In this document: positions 10,247-24,458 of the stretch, in pieces
Layout of the letters: the number at the start of each line of letters is the position of its first letter
How positions within the stretch are numbered: the stretch's first letter is position 1
Source of the DNA: Verrucomicrobium spinosum
GTDB taxonomy: Bacteria; Verrucomicrobiota; Verrucomicrobiia; JADLBR01; JAIBCM01
Reading direction: 5' to 3'
NCBI GenBank assembly: GCA_020718645.1
Contig: DYRQ01000003.1
Location: 18,090 to 58,489 of the forward strand
Length of the DNA: 40,400 nt
Made by a program: the position numbers and the translations under genes
Notes under the pieces: model-generated
Seen by the model: the letters and a program-made list of their open reading frames with translations, nothing else
Database searches by the model: none
What the model was told of the DNA's origin: nothing

Positions 10247-10536
10247 AAATGGACATTCGCACCTTTTTTGAAATCTGGCTGATCTTGGGCCTTTCCGCGA
10301 TAGCCTTCTTGTGGGGACTCGACATCCTAACCACCGTGCGCAGACGCCTGAAAGATCGCCGCACCTGCCTCTGCCCCAACTGTGGCTCCACCAGCCACCC
10401 CGCTCCATCAGTGCTCCGCCACCGCTGCCGACAGTGCGGACTCTTATTCGAAATACACTCTGATTTGGGACAACAGCCCCAAGTCAGACCCACCGCACCA
10501 AGTTCTCACTTACAGAGCAAGCATTTCCATAGCTGA
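10243..10536 (+). CDS. Small membrane protein with zinc-ribbon motif
   Basis: ATG overlaps the TGA of the upstream gene; one TM segment, then CPNCGSTSHPAPSVLRHRCRQCG (CxxC...CxxC). Confidence 0.55.
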   Translation: MKMDIRTFFEIWLILGLSAIAFLWGLDILTTVRRRLKDRRTCLCPNCGSTSHPAPSVLRHRCRQCGLLFEIHSDLGQQPQVRPTAPSSHLQSKHFHS

Positions 10537-10581
10537 GCGAAGACCCGAGACATCCTAAGCCTAAAAACGGTAATAGCGTTC

Positions 10582-10678
10582 AACCTAAATTCCGCAGTTG
10601 GCCTATTAGATGAGGAGGATATGAGCATGAGAGTTTGGGGTATATGTGCGGATAAAATCCAACTGCGGAATTTAGGTT
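10582..10678. repeat. 97-bp element bounded by a perfect 20-bp inverted repeat (MITE-like)
   Basis: aacctaaattccgcagttgg at 10582-10601 and its exact reverse complement ccaactgcggaatttaggtt at 10659-10678. Confidence 0.75.
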
Positions 10679-10768
10679 TATAAAAAAACTCGGGGTTCTG
10701 GACGGCTTGGGATCAAGTTGCCCGGTAGAGCGCAAGAGTCCCAACGCGAGTCGGGCAGGAGATGTGAG

Positions 10769-10804
10769 CCAAAATTCCGCAGTATAAGTGGGAGCTAAAT
10801 TCCG
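10769..10804. repeat. Two further partial copies of the inverted-repeat end sequence
   Basis: ccaaaattccgcagt at 10769-10783 (14/15 identical to cctaaattccgcagt) and ctaaattccg at 10795-10804. Confidence 0.6.
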
Positions 10805-10805
10805 A

Positions 10806-10837
10806 CAAAAAAAATCCCGCTTTGCAGCGGGTTTTTC
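10806..10837 (-). terminator. Rho-independent terminator of the rpoBC operon
   Basis: Minus strand: CCCGC-TGCAAA-GCGGG (10816-10831) followed by ATTTTTTTT, 26 nt after the rpoC stop. Confidence 0.92.
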
Positions 10838-10857
10838 GTGATTAGTTATCGCGACTA

Positions 10858-15123
<4,266 letters not shown>

Positions 15124-15196
15124 ATCAATGACTCCTTTGGTATCCTCTGCAATGTCTCTGTGACAAAAAATGTGTTAACTGGGCGAGGGCTGGGCA

Positions 15197-18100
15197 TTAG
15201 CCCAACACCTTGCGCAAGTCGGCGGTGGCTACGCTGACCTGTGCAGCAGCCTCCTCGACCATCATGCTCTCGTCCTTGCTCCGGTCGCCTACCTTCACAT
15301 CGAGACAAAGCGCCTGCATTTCTTTGATCAACACATTGAACGATTCCGGCGTGCCAGCCTGGAGCGAATTATCGCCCTTGACGATGCTCTCATAGATACG
15401 AGTGCGACCGCTGACATCATCCGATTTAACGGTGAGCAACTCTTGCAGCGTGTAGGCCGCACCGTAGGCTTCGAGCGCCCAGACTTCCATCTCACCGAAA
15501 CGCTGGCCGCCGTATTGGGCTTTACCGCCCAAGGGCTGTTGCGTGACGAGCGAGTAAGGTCCGACCGCACGGGCATGGATCTTATCTGCAACCAAGTGAT
15601 TCAGCTTCATCATGTAGATGTAACCGACCACGACGCGCTGATCGAATGGCTCGCCAGTGCGACCGTCGGAAAGCTTGGATTTGCCGTCTTCACCAATGGA
15701 GAAGTCGGCGCCAATCTGCTTGTGCGCCTCGCGCAGGAACCCGTGGATCTGCTCCTCTTTGATACCGTCGAACACCGGGGTAGCTACCTTGAAACCGAGC
15801 ATCTTGGCCGCAATACCCAAGTGGGTTTCCAGCACCTGCCCGACATTCATACGAGAAGGCACGCCGAGCGGGTTGAGCACGATTTCTACGGGGGTGCCAT
15901 CCGGCAGGAACGGCATGTCTTCCTCGGGCACGATCTTGGCTACGACACCTTTGTTACCGTGGCGACCTGCCATCTTGTCACCGACACTGAGCTTGCGCTT
16001 GCTGGCGACATAGACCTTGACTTGCTTGATGATACCAGGATCCACCTCATCGCCGCTCTCGATCTGTTCGAGCTTCATCACGCGCTCATTGTCGAGCTGC
16101 TCGAACTTGCTCTCGAACTGCGCGATGATTTCGCGAATCTTGATGCGGATAGGGCTGGGGTCAATCTCGATGTGGTTGTAGCAATCCGCCAACTTACGCA
16201 GCAGTTGCTTGGTGATCTTGCGATTGGCGGGGATGATAATTTCACCGCTCTCGCCATTGACCACATCCAGAGGAATTTTCTCACCGAGGAGTATGTTCGA
16301 CAGCGCTTCGGTCAGCTTGCCTTTCATCTCCGTGGTTTTCTTCTCGTGTTCCTCCTCGACCTGCTTCTGCATGCGCTTGGCCTCGGTGGCGGAGAGTTTC
16401 ATGCGCTCGGTCTTCTTGTTGTTGGAAGAGACCTTGGCGTCCATGACAATGCCATAAACACCGGAAGGCACGCGGAGGGAAGAATCCTTCACATCGGCGG
16501 CTTTCTCACCGAAAATCGCACGGAGCAAACGCTCTTCGGGAGCTAGTTCCGTTTCGGATTTTGGAGTGATTTTGCCCACGAGAATATCCGTAGGGCGCAC
16601 TTCTGCACCGATGCGAACCACACCGTCGTGGCTCAGGTTTTTGAGAGCTTCTTCACCGACATTGGGAATGTCACGAGTGATTTCCTCAGGTCCGAGCTTG
16701 GTGTCACGGGCGCTGATTTCAAACTCCTCGATGTGAATCGAAGTGTAGATGTCTTCTTTGACGATTTTCTCACTGATGAGAATAGCGTCCTCAAAGTTGT
16801 AGCCGTTCCATGGCATGAACGCCACCAGCACATTGCGTCCGAGCGCGAGTTCACCGAGTTCGGTGCAGGGACCGTCAGCGATCACCTGTCCTTTCTTGAT
16901 GCTCTGGCCTCTGTGGACGATAGGTTTCTGGTTGATGCAAGTGCCAGCATTGCTGCGCATGAACTTGCGGGTCTCGTAAACAAATACACCCTTCTCCGCA
17001 TCGGTCTTGAGTTCCTTCTTGGACTCAGGGACGACACCATCGGGAGTGATGATAATTTTGTTGGCGTTGACAGAAGCGACTTTGCCATTCGAATCCGATA
17101 CGATCACTGCACGGGAATCGCGGGCCACGCGGCCTTCCATACCCGTGCCGACCAGCGGCGAATCTGTGCGAATCAACGGCACACCCTGGCGCTGCATGTT
17201 CGAACCCATGAGCGCACGGTTAGCGTCATCGTGCTCCAAGAATGGAATCAGGCTCGCAGCGACAGACACTAGTTGTTTCGGCGAAACATCCATGTAGTCC
17301 ACGCCATCGGGCTGAACTTCGATAAACTCGCCTCTGCAGCGAGAGATCACCTTTTCAACTGTGAACTTTCCTTTGGAATCAAAAGGAGTGTTTGCCTGTG
17401 CAACTGTGTATTTCTCCTCTTCGTCCGCAGTCAGATAATCAATTTTATCCGTGATGCGACCTTTTTCGATTTTGCGGTAAGGGCTCGATATGAAACCGAA
17501 CTCGTTGATGCGCGCAAAGCAGCTCAGCGACGAGATCAGACCGATGTTCGGGCCTTCCGGCGTCTCGATGGGACAAATACGGCCGTAGTGCGAGGTGTGC
17601 ACATCGCGCACCTCGAAGCCTGCACGATCACGGGAGAGACCTCCGGGTCCGAGAGCCGACAAGCGGCGCTTGTGGGTCAGCTCAGAGAGCGGGTTGATCT
17701 GATCCATGAACTGCGACAACTGACTCCGCGAGAAAAAGTCGCGGATGGCGGCGGAAAGAGCCTTCGGATTGATGAGCTTCTGGGGCATCATGCCCTCGAG
17801 ATTCACATCAAACAGCGTCATGCGCTCTTTGACGAGACGCTCTGTGCGAGCCAAACCGGTGCGGCACTGGTTGGCCAACAGTTCACCAACCGTTCTGACG
17901 CGACGGCTGCCGAGATGATCAATGTCATCCACAGCACCCTCACCCTTGCGGAGGTTCAGGAGGTAGCGTGTAGCGCCGACGATGTCGTCGTTAGTGATCG
18001 TGCGGACATCAATGTCCACGGAGATCCCGAGTTTCTGGTTGATTTTATAGCGACCGACCTTGCTGATGTCGTAGCGTTTCGGATCAAAGAAAAGCCGTTT

Positions 18101-19081
18101 GAGCAAAGCCTTGGCGTTCTGCACGGTCGGGGGATCGCCAGGACGCAGGCGCTTGTAAATTTCTTTGAGAGCCTCATCGCTGTCGCGGGTAGGATCTTTC
18201 TTGAGAGATTTGATGATCGCATCGTCATCTTTAATGTCCACGACTTGGACTTCTTTGAGTCCTAAGTCGAGTAGCTGGCGCACAATGGTTTTTGTCATCG
18301 GCTCAAAGGAACGAGCAATGACCATCTCAGCGTTGCCTGGATCGCGGACATCCGCCACCAGCACCTTGGTCGCCACCTCTTCATCATCAACGCCCTCATG
18401 GAGCTTGAGTTTCTCGATCTTGTAGAACAGCGAGATAATATCACTGTCCAGTGAGTAGCCGAGCGCACGGAGGAAGGTGGTGATCAGGAATTTCCGGCGT
18501 TTTTTCCGGCGATCCAGATAGACATAGAGCAAGTCGCTCGTATCGAACTGCACTTCCATCCAGTTACCGCGATCAGGGATGATGCGGAAGGAGTAGAGTG
18601 TCTTACCATTGGCGTGCAAAGAGCTTTCAAAGCAGATACCGGGACTACGGTGGAGCTGGCTGACTACAACGCGCTCAGCACCATTGATGACGAATGTGCC
18701 AGAGAGTGTCATCATGGGCAGCTCGCCCATATAAACTTTCTCTTCTTTCGTGCCATTCTCGTCAATCAAACGGAAAGTGACATAGAGAGGTGCAGAGAAG
18801 GTCTGACCTTCACGCATAGACTCGAGCCAGCCGACTTTGGGTTCGCCGATATCGTAGCTGACATAGTCAAGTTTGACTTTGCCATCATAGCTCTCGATGG
18901 GGAACACCTCGAGGAACACGGCTTGGAGCCCCTCAGGCTTACGCTTTGAGGGCGTCAACTCACGCTGCAAAAACTCCACATAGGAGTTGAGCTGGATTTC
19001 GATCAGATTGGGAGGCTCGAGAGCCTCATTCAAACGACCAAAATTATTTCTTTCCCCTACTTTATAGGATGCCTCAGACAT
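15197..19081 (-). CDS. rpoB: DNA-directed RNA polymerase subunit beta
   Basis: 1294 aa; [88 protein letters not shown]. Confidence 0.98.
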   Translation of the reverse strand: MSEASYKVGERNNFGRLNEALEPPNLIEIQLNSYVEFLQRELTPSKRKPEGLQAVFLEVFPIESYDGKVKLDYVSYDIGEPKVGWLESMREGQTFSAPLYVTFRLIDENGTKEEKVYMGELPMMTLSGTFVINGAERVVVSQLHRSPGICFESSLHANGKTLYSFRIIPDRGNWMEVQFDTSDLLYVYLDRRKKRRKFLITTFLRALGYSLDSDIISLFYKIEKLKLHEGVDDEEVATKVLVADVRDPGNAEMVIARSFEPMTKTIVRQLLDLGLKEVQVVDIKDDDAIIKSLKKDPTRDSDEALKEIYKRLRPGDPPTVQNAKALLKRLFFDPKRYDISKVGRYKINQKLGISVDIDVRTITNDDIVGATRYLLNLRKGEGAVDDIDHLGSRRVRTVGELLANQCRTGLARTERLVKERMTLFDVNLEGMMPQKLINPKALSAAIRDFFSRSQLSQFMDQINPLSELTHKRRLSALGPGGLSRDRAGFEVRDVHTSHYGRICPIETPEGPNIGLISSLSCFARINEFGFISSPYRKIEKGRITDKIDYLTADEEEKYTVAQANTPFDSKGKFTVEKVISRCRGEFIEVQPDGVDYMDVSPKQLVSVAASLIPFLEHDDANRALMGSNMQRQGVPLIRTDSPLVGTGMEGRVARDSRAVIVSDSNGKVASVNANKIIITPDGVVPESKKELKTDAEKGVFVYETRKFMRSNAGTCINQKPIVHRGQSIKKGQVIADGPCTELGELALGRNVLVAFMPWNGYNFEDAILISEKIVKEDIYTSIHIEEFEISARDTKLGPEEITRDIPNVGEEALKNLSHDGVVRIGAEVRPTDILVGKITPKSETELAPEERLLRAIFGEKAADVKDSSLRVPSGVYGIVMDAKVSSNNKKTERMKLSATEAKRMQKQVEEEHEKKTTEMKGKLTEALSNILLGEKIPLDVVNGESGEIIIPANRKITKQLLRKLADCYNHIEIDPSPIRIKIREIIAQFESKFEQLDNERVMKLEQIESGDEVDPGIIKQVKVYVASKRKLSVGDKMAGRHGNKGVVAKIVPEEDMPFLPDGTPVEIVLNPLGVPSRMNVGQVLETHLGIAAKMLGFKVATPVFDGIKEEQIHGFLREAHKQIGADFSIGEDGKSKLSDGRTGEPFDQRVVVGYIYMMKLNHLVADKIHARAVGPYSLVTQQPLGGKAQYGGQRFGEMEVWALEAYGAAYTLQELLTVKSDDVSGRTRIYESIVKGDNSLQAGTPESFNVLIKEMQALCLDVKVGDRSKDESMMVEEAAAQVSVATADLRKVLG

Positions 19082-19138
19082 TGCCTTATCCTTCCTCTCT
19101 GGTTACTACACTCAACATTCCGATATCTGGCCCAGCCA

Positions 19139-19179
19139 GGAATCTTCCACTGCCGCAGAGAGCGGCAGCGAGGGATTCC
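19139..19179 (-). promoter_or_regulatory. Composite stem-loop in the rplL-rpoB intergenic region (candidate attenuator or RNase processing site)
   Basis: Inner perfect stem CTGCCGC/GCGGCAG (19150-19156 / 19162-19168, 5-nt loop), outer pairing GGAATC/GATTCC (19139-19144 / 19174-19179). Confidence 0.55.
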
Positions 19180-19206
19180 AACAGCGGGACCAGTGCATCG
19201 AAACGC

Positions 19207-19596
19207 TTACTTGATTTCGACTTTGGCGCCAGCGGCTTCGAGCTTCTTCTTGATCTCTTCGGCCTCTTTCTTTTCCACGCCTTCTTTGACTGCTTTGGGA
19301 GCGCTCTCGACGAGGGCTTTGGCATCGGCCAAACCCAGGCCCGGCACAACCGCACGGACTTCTTTGATGACGGCGATTTTATTCGCGCCACTGTCCAAGA
19401 GCATCACATCGAACGAGGTTTTTTCCTCGACGGCGGGAGCGGCGGCGGCACCAGCGGCAGGCGCGGCGGCGGCCATGGCCACAGGAGCGGCGGCGCTGAC
19501 GCCCCACTTCTCTTCAAGTTTCTTGACGAGTTCAGCGGCTTCCAACACGGTCAACGCGCTGAGGTCTTCGACGATTTTTTCTAAATTAGCTGCCAT
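19207..19596 (-). CDS. rplL: 50S ribosomal protein L7/L12
   Basis: [33 protein letters not shown], Ala-rich hinge, C-terminal [45 protein letters not shown]. Track ORF starts at 19623; start at 19596 preferred. Confidence 0.96.
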   Translation of the reverse strand: MAANLEKIVEDLSALTVLEAAELVKKLEEKWGVSAAAPVAMAAAAPAAGAAAAPAVEEKTSFDVMLLDSGANKIAVIKEVRAVVPGLGLADAKALVESAPKAVKEGVEKKEAEEIKKKLEAAGAKVEIK

Positions 19597-19691
19597 AGTT
19601 TTTTCTGAATTCTGTTCCCTCAATTTTTGCTGGAACAGTATTTCACCTTTCTTCCGTGTTTCCTGGTGGCTCGCACCCGCGACCCGATTGT

Positions 19692-19709
19692 TCCCGAAGG
19701 GCTTCGGGA
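19692..19709 (-). promoter_or_regulatory. Hairpin in the rplJ-rplL intergenic region
   Basis: Perfect palindrome arms TCCCGAAG / CTTCGGGA with 2-nt centre; no following U-tract. Confidence 0.45.
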
Positions 19710-19795
19710 CCAGAAAACAACAGTTATTATAATATTTGCCCTTTCCCTAGCGATTTCCACCAATGGGAATCCGCCAGAAATTTTTATTTCTCCAA

Positions 19796-20308
19796 TTACT
19801 CGCCTTTGTCGGCTTTGGCTTGCAATACGCGAGCCAGCATTTCGCCTGGAGTTGAAGTCATACGCACCAGCTTGGTAGCCGGGGCATTGAGCAGCCCGAG
19901 AATCTGCGCCAGCAGAGCTTCGCGCGAAGGCAAATCGGCCAACGCCTTGACTTGCTCTTGGTTCAGGAGTGCCCCATCAAGGATAGCACCGCGAACTTCT
20001 GGTTTCTTGAACTCGGCACTGAAAGATTTCAGCACCTTGGCCGCTGCACAAACATCCTTGGACCCGGAGATGATCGCGGTCTGACCGGCGAGCAGTTCCG
20101 AGGCGTCAGGCAGACCCAAAGATTTGGATGCGACGCGCAGGATGGTGTTTTTGACCACCGTGAACTTGGCCCCGCTGCTGCGGAGGCGTTTGCGGAGTTC
20201 AGAAAACTGGGGCACATTCATCCCAGTATAATCGGTGATGATTACATAGGGATAGCCATCAATCTTCTTCTTGACTTCATCAACTAAAATATTTTTTTCA
20301 GCTCTCAT
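19796..20308 (-). CDS. rplJ: 50S ribosomal protein L10
   Basis: MRAEKNILVDEVKKKIDGYPYVIITDYTGMNVPQFSELRKRLRSSGAKFTVVKNTI. Confidence 0.95.
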   Translation of the reverse strand: MRAEKNILVDEVKKKIDGYPYVIITDYTGMNVPQFSELRKRLRSSGAKFTVVKNTILRVASKSLGLPDASELLAGQTAIISGSKDVCAAAKVLKSFSAEFKKPEVRGAILDGALLNQEQVKALADLPSREALLAQILGLLNAPATKLVRMTSTPGEMLARVLQAKADKGE

Positions 20309-20325
20309 GGTGTGTGTGTCCCCTA

Positions 20326-21033
20326 TCAGTTATTAGCTTTGTTATATTCAGACAGGTCGAGCACCACGCCAGGGCTCTGCGTTGCGCTGATAACGGCGCG
20401 TCTTACATAAGCGCCTTTGGCGGCCGCGGGACGGGCTTTCAAAATGGCTTCAATAACCGCACGCCCGTTTTCGGCCAGCTTGTCTTCTTCGAAATTCAAT
20501 TTGCCGATCGGCACATGCAGATTGGCGGCTTTATCCAGCTTGAACTCGACGCGGCCTGCTTTGCACTCATTGACCGCCTTGGCTGTATCATCGGTGACCG
20601 TGCCTGTTTTCGGGTTTGGCATCAGACCGCGAGGTCCGAGGACTTTGCCCAACTTACGGACTTCGGTCATGGCTTCGGGAGTCGCCACGGCAACATCGAA
20701 ATCAGAAAAGCCATCGGTGCATTTCTTGATCAAGTCTTCGAATCCAACATAATCAGCGCCTGCTGCCTTAGCGTCATCGGCTGCTTTGCCTTTGGCAAAA
20801 ACGAGCACGCGAACCTCTTTGCCGCTGCCATTGGGCAAACGGACTGTGCCACGGATCATCTGATCGCTCTGTTTGGGATCTACGGTGGTCGCAAAGGCGA
20901 TAGACACCGTCTGTTCGAATTTCGGAGCCGGCATTGATTTCAGCGTTTTCAGCGCCTCTTCCATGCGGTAGGTTTTTTTGGAGTCCACCTTCTTGATGGC
21001 CTCCTTATATCGTTTACTTCTTTTTACTGCCAT
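20326..21033 (-). CDS. rplA: 50S ribosomal protein L1
   Basis: [14 protein letters not shown]..., [47 protein letters not shown]. Confidence 0.97.
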   Translation of the reverse strand: MAVKRSKRYKEAIKKVDSKKTYRMEEALKTLKSMPAPKFEQTVSIAFATTVDPKQSDQMIRGTVRLPNGSGKEVRVLVFAKGKAADDAKAAGADYVGFEDLIKKCTDGFSDFDVAVATPEAMTEVRKLGKVLGPRGLMPNPKTGTVTDDTAKAVNECKAGRVEFKLDKAANLHVPIGKLNFEEDKLAENGRAVIEAILKARPAAAKGAYVRRAVISATQSPGVVLDLSEYNKANN

Positions 21034-21117
21034 TTTTATCTCCTTGTAGTCAGCGACCTTTGTAGGGTCTCCTACCTTGGGTTTATTTTGTTGTTACGGA
21101 AAAATTTCCAGAAATCA

Positions 21118-21543
21118 TCAACCAATGATTTCAATGCCAGCTTGACGAGCGGTGCCTGCGAGCATGCGGAAAGCAGCTTCCTCGTCGGTGGTATTCATAT
21201 CTTGGATCTTGATTTTGACGATTTCCATAACTTGAGCCTTCGTCAATTTTGCGACCTTTATCTTGTTCGGCTCTTTGGAAGCTGAGGCGATTTTAGCCGC
21301 TTTCTTCAGGAGCACACCCGACGGGGGCGACTTAGTGATAAAGGTGAAGCTTTTATCTTTGTAAACCGTGATGATCACGGGGAGGATATCGCCGGCCTGC
21401 TTTTGAGTGGCCGCGTTAAACTCCTTACAAAACGCCATGATATTCACGCCCTGCTGACCCAGCGCGGGACCAACGGGGGGTGCAGGGTTGGCCTGACCGG
21501 CCGGAATCTGCAATTTGATCTTACCAACTACTTCTTTCGCCAT
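21118..21543 (-). CDS. rplK: 50S ribosomal protein L11
   Basis: [52 protein letters not shown]. Confidence 0.97.
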   Translation of the reverse strand: MAKEVVGKIKLQIPAGQANPAPPVGPALGQQGVNIMAFCKEFNAATQKQAGDILPVIITVYKDKSFTFITKSPPSGVLLKKAAKIASASKEPNKIKVAKLTKAQVMEIVKIKIQDMNTTDEEAAFRMLAGTARQAGIEIIG

Positions 21544-21586
21544 ATGAACTCCTGTCGCCTAATTGCGAGCCTCTGTGTTAAAAAAA

Positions 21587-22222
21587 TTATACCTTCTCGA
21601 CTTGCCAGAACTCGAGATCCACGAGCGCGTTGCGCCCGAACATGCTGACTGAAACCATGAGACGCCCTTTCTCGGGCATAGTATCTTCCACGACACCGTC
21701 TTGATTCATGAACGGTCCGTCGCCGACTTTGACTTTGTCGCCTTTGGTGAAGGCTGTCTTGGGGATGATCTTGTCCTCGCCAGTCTTCATCTGGGCGAGC
21801 ATGGCCTCAACTTCCTTTACTCGCATGGGCATGGGGCGTTCGCCGTCTGCAAAGCCAATGACGCCTGGAGTCTCGCGGAGGTAATACCAGACACGCTCTT
21901 GGACTTCCGCTTCTTCATCGAGGAGATTAGCCAAGACGAATACATAACCCGGGTAGAGTTTGCGCTCGGTCTCGACTTTTTTATTGCGCTTCACCTCGCT
22001 GACGCGTTCGGTGGGCACTACTACCTCGTGGACAACATCCCCCATCTCCTCGGCTTTGAGGCGTTTGAGCAAGCTGTCGCGCACTTTGCTTTCCTGTCCG
22101 CTGAGGGAGTGCAGGGCAAACCATTGCGCCGTTTCGTAATTGGGGTGCTTCGGGGTTTCTTCGACCCCATCCACTGCCTCGGCGCTTTCGCGCCCTGCTT
22201 TGATGTCGTTCACTTCACTCAT
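21587..22222 (-). CDS. nusG: Transcription termination/antitermination protein NusG
   Basis: QWFALHSLSGQESKVRDSLLKR, LYPGYVFVLANL, FTKGDKVKVGDGPFMNQDGVVEDTMPEKGRLMVSVSMFGR (KOW region). Confidence 0.96.
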   Translation of the reverse strand: MSEVNDIKAGRESAEAVDGVEETPKHPNYETAQWFALHSLSGQESKVRDSLLKRLKAEEMGDVVHEVVVPTERVSEVKRNKKVETERKLYPGYVFVLANLLDEEAEVQERVWYYLRETPGVIGFADGERPMPMRVKEVEAMLAQMKTGEDKIIPKTAFTKGDKVKVGDGPFMNQDGVVEDTMPEKGRLMVSVSMFGRNALVDLEFWQVEKV

Positions 22223-22226
22223 TATT

Positions 22227-22571
22227 TCAAACCAAATTCAATTTGATAATCCATCCGACCACTTTGATCAGGATGTAATCGAAGGCACTGGTATAGGCAC
22301 CCAAGAGCAGCATGGACACTATGACGACCACAGTGGAGTCAATGAGTTCCTTGTAGCGGCGCATCCCCTTTTGCATGGGATCCCATGGCCAAGTGCATTT
22401 GGCAAGTTCTGTGCGAACTTCGCCCACGAACTTGGAAACGGGCTTGCGTTGCACCACGAGCCAGAAAGTCAGGCCGATGATCGTAACATGCCAGAAAATC
22501 GCAGAAACCCAGTGTTCCGAGAACCACCGGGCATACGAATCTAAACTGACCGCAGCGAGGACTATGACCAT
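22227..22571 (-). CDS. secE: Preprotein translocase subunit SecE
   Basis: KFVGEVRTELAKCTWP motif followed by a C-terminal TM; located immediately before nusG as expected. Confidence 0.88.
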   Translation of the reverse strand: MVIVLAAVSLDSYARWFSEHWVSAIFWHVTIIGLTFWLVVQRKPVSKFVGEVRTELAKCTWPWDPMQKGMRRYKELIDSTVVVIVSMLLLGAYTSAFDYILIKVVGWIIKLNLV

Positions 22572-22609
22572 GTTAACTATACTCTCTCTATACTCACACT
22601 AATAAGATG

Positions 22610-22682
22610 CAGGAGAGACAGGAATCGAACCTGCAACCCGCGGTTTTGGAGACCGCTGCTCTACCAGTTGAGCTACTCTCCT
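22610..22682 (-). tRNA. tRNA-Trp (CCA anticodon)
   Basis: Minus strand AGGAGAG TA GCTC..GAGC A GCGGT-CTCCAAA-ACCGC ... GCAGG-TTCGATT-CCTGT CTCTCCT G; 7-bp acceptor stem and full cloverleaf. Confidence 0.95.
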
Positions 22683-22702
22683 AGAAATCCAGCGGGACAA
22701 TA

Positions 22703-22731
22703 CGCCCAGCCCCCTTGCGGCGGGCTGGGCG
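22703..22731 (-). promoter_or_regulatory. Strong stem-loop between tuf and tRNA-Trp
   Basis: CGCCCAGCCC (22703-22712) pairs perfectly with GGGCTGGGCG (22722-22731); no U-tract on either side. Confidence 0.5.
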
Positions 22732-22753
22732 AGTCTCCCTGTGAACTGTCTTT

Positions 22754-23947
22754 TTATTCGATGATTTCGGACACGCGACCCGCACCCACCGTCTTACCAC
22801 CCTCGCGGATAGCGAAGCGGATGGTCTTCTCCATGGCGACGGGCTGGAGCAACTCGACCTCTACGGTCAGGTTGTCACCCGGCATCACCATTTCGACATT
22901 CTCGGGCAACTTGATCGTGCCGGTCACATCCGTGGTGCGGAAGTAGAACTGCGGACGGTAGTTGGTGAAGAACGGGGTATGACGGCCACCTTCTTCTTTA
23001 CTCAGAACATAAACCTCTGCCTTGAATTTTTTGTGAGGCTTGATCGAACCAGTCTTGGCAAGCACTTGGCCACGCTCGATGTCGGTCTTCTTGACGCCGC
23101 GCAGTAGCACGCCGACATTGTCGCCGGCTTCAGCGCTATCAAGGAGCTTGCGGAACATTTCGATGTCTGTGACGGTGGTCTTGACCGTGGGACGAATGCC
23201 GACGATCTCGATTTCTTCCATTTTCTTGAGGACACCACGCTCGACACGGCCAGTGGCGACAGTGCCACGACCTTCAATGTTGAACACATCTTCGACAGCC
23301 ATCAAGAACGGCATGTCTTTCGGACGCTCAGGCATCGGAATGTAGCTGTCAACAGCTTCCATCAGATCGTGGATGCACTTGGCTTTGCCTGCTGTATCAT
23401 CAGGGGCGGAAAGCGCTTCGGTGGCGGAACCTTTGACAATGGGGATTTTGTCGCCAGGGAACTCATACTGAGTGAGAAGTTCGCGAACTTCCATCTCGAC
23501 GAGTTCGAGGAGATCTTTGTCATCCACCATGTCGCATTTGTTCAAAAATACAACGAGGGCAGGCACACCTACTTGGCGGGCGAGCAGGATGTGCTCACGC
23601 GTCTGAGGCATCGGGCCGTCGGCCGCGCTCACCACGAGGATGGCGCCGTCCATCTGGGCTGCACCTGTGATCATGTTCTTAATGTAGTCAGCATGACCCG
23701 GGCAGTCCACATGCGCGTAGTGTCGCTTGTCGGTCTGGTATTCCACATGCGCGGTGTTAATTGTGATACCGCGCTCCTTCTCTTCGGGTGCCGCGTCAAT
23801 TTGATCGTAGGCACGGGCTTCGGCCATACCTTTTTTCGACAACACCGTAGTGATGGCGGCCGTGAGGCTGGTTTTACCGTGATCCACGTGGCCGATGGTT
23901 CCGATATTGACATGAGGCTTATCCCTCTTGAACTGCTCCTTAGCCAT
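22754..23947 (-). CDS. tuf: Translation elongation factor Tu
   Basis: [96 protein letters not shown]. Confidence 0.98.
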   Translation of the reverse strand: MAKEQFKRDKPHVNIGTIGHVDHGKTSLTAAITTVLSKKGMAEARAYDQIDAAPEEKERGITINTAHVEYQTDKRHYAHVDCPGHADYIKNMITGAAQMDGAILVVSAADGPMPQTREHILLARQVGVPALVVFLNKCDMVDDKDLLELVEMEVRELLTQYEFPGDKIPIVKGSATEALSAPDDTAGKAKCIHDLMEAVDSYIPMPERPKDMPFLMAVEDVFNIEGRGTVATGRVERGVLKKMEEIEIVGIRPTVKTTVTDIEMFRKLLDSAEAGDNVGVLLRGVKKTDIERGQVLAKTGSIKPHKKFKAEVYVLSKEEGGRHTPFFTNYRPQFYFRTTDVTGTIKLPENVEMVMPGDNLTVEVELLQPVAMEKTIRFAIREGGKTVGAGRVSEIIE

Positions 23948-24043
23948 ATTCTCTCAAAACTCCTGTTTGCTGCTATGTAATAGTTTTCCGCTCATTTTTT
24001 CCATGTCTGAGGCCGCTTTTTAAGCTGTGTCAGCTGAAAAAAC

Positions 24044-24116
24044 AGCCCACGATCGGGTTTGAACCGACGACCTCGTCCTTACCAAGGACGTGCTCTGCCA
24101 ACTGAGCTACGTGGGC
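24044..24116 (-). tRNA. tRNA-Thr (GGT anticodon)
   Basis: Minus strand GCCCACG TA GCTC AGTTGGCA GAGC A CGTCC-TTGGTAA-GGACG ... GTCGG-TTCAAAC-CCGAT CGTGGGC; cloverleaf complete. Confidence 0.95.
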
Positions 24117-24458
24117 AGACCTACATTTCCACCACCTCCGCTTGTGCGGTATAAGCGACGAATAACAAGCCGCCCTGCGATTCCCCCCTGTCTCTCGACG
24201 GAAGATTGCCCAGGTTGAACATGGTTCGCTGCCTAGTGCGATAAAAATGTCTGGTTAGCAAAGAGGATGCCGAAACTTTGTCAAGGATTTTATCTAGTTT
24301 TTCTCAAAACAGTGTTCCTATGGGTATGGCAATCGGGCAGCAGAGGTTCTAGCACCCGTTGCTGAGTGCGTGGTGAGCTTGTTGGCAGACAGCAACAGAG
24401 ACGGCTATGAGGATATTGTTGGCAACAGACAGAAATACCATTAATATGTCGGCCAATC

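Noticed and set aside
15443-18265. Long plus-strand ORFs opposite rpoB (15443-16546, 17273-18265)
   Set aside because: Antisense shadows of rpoB.
24255-24284. Candidate promoter for the tRNA-Thr-tuf operon (minus strand TTGACA at 24279-24284 with a weak TTGCTA/TGCTAA -10)
   Set aside because: The -35 is perfect but the -10 is too weak to list as a feature; needs transcription start mapping.
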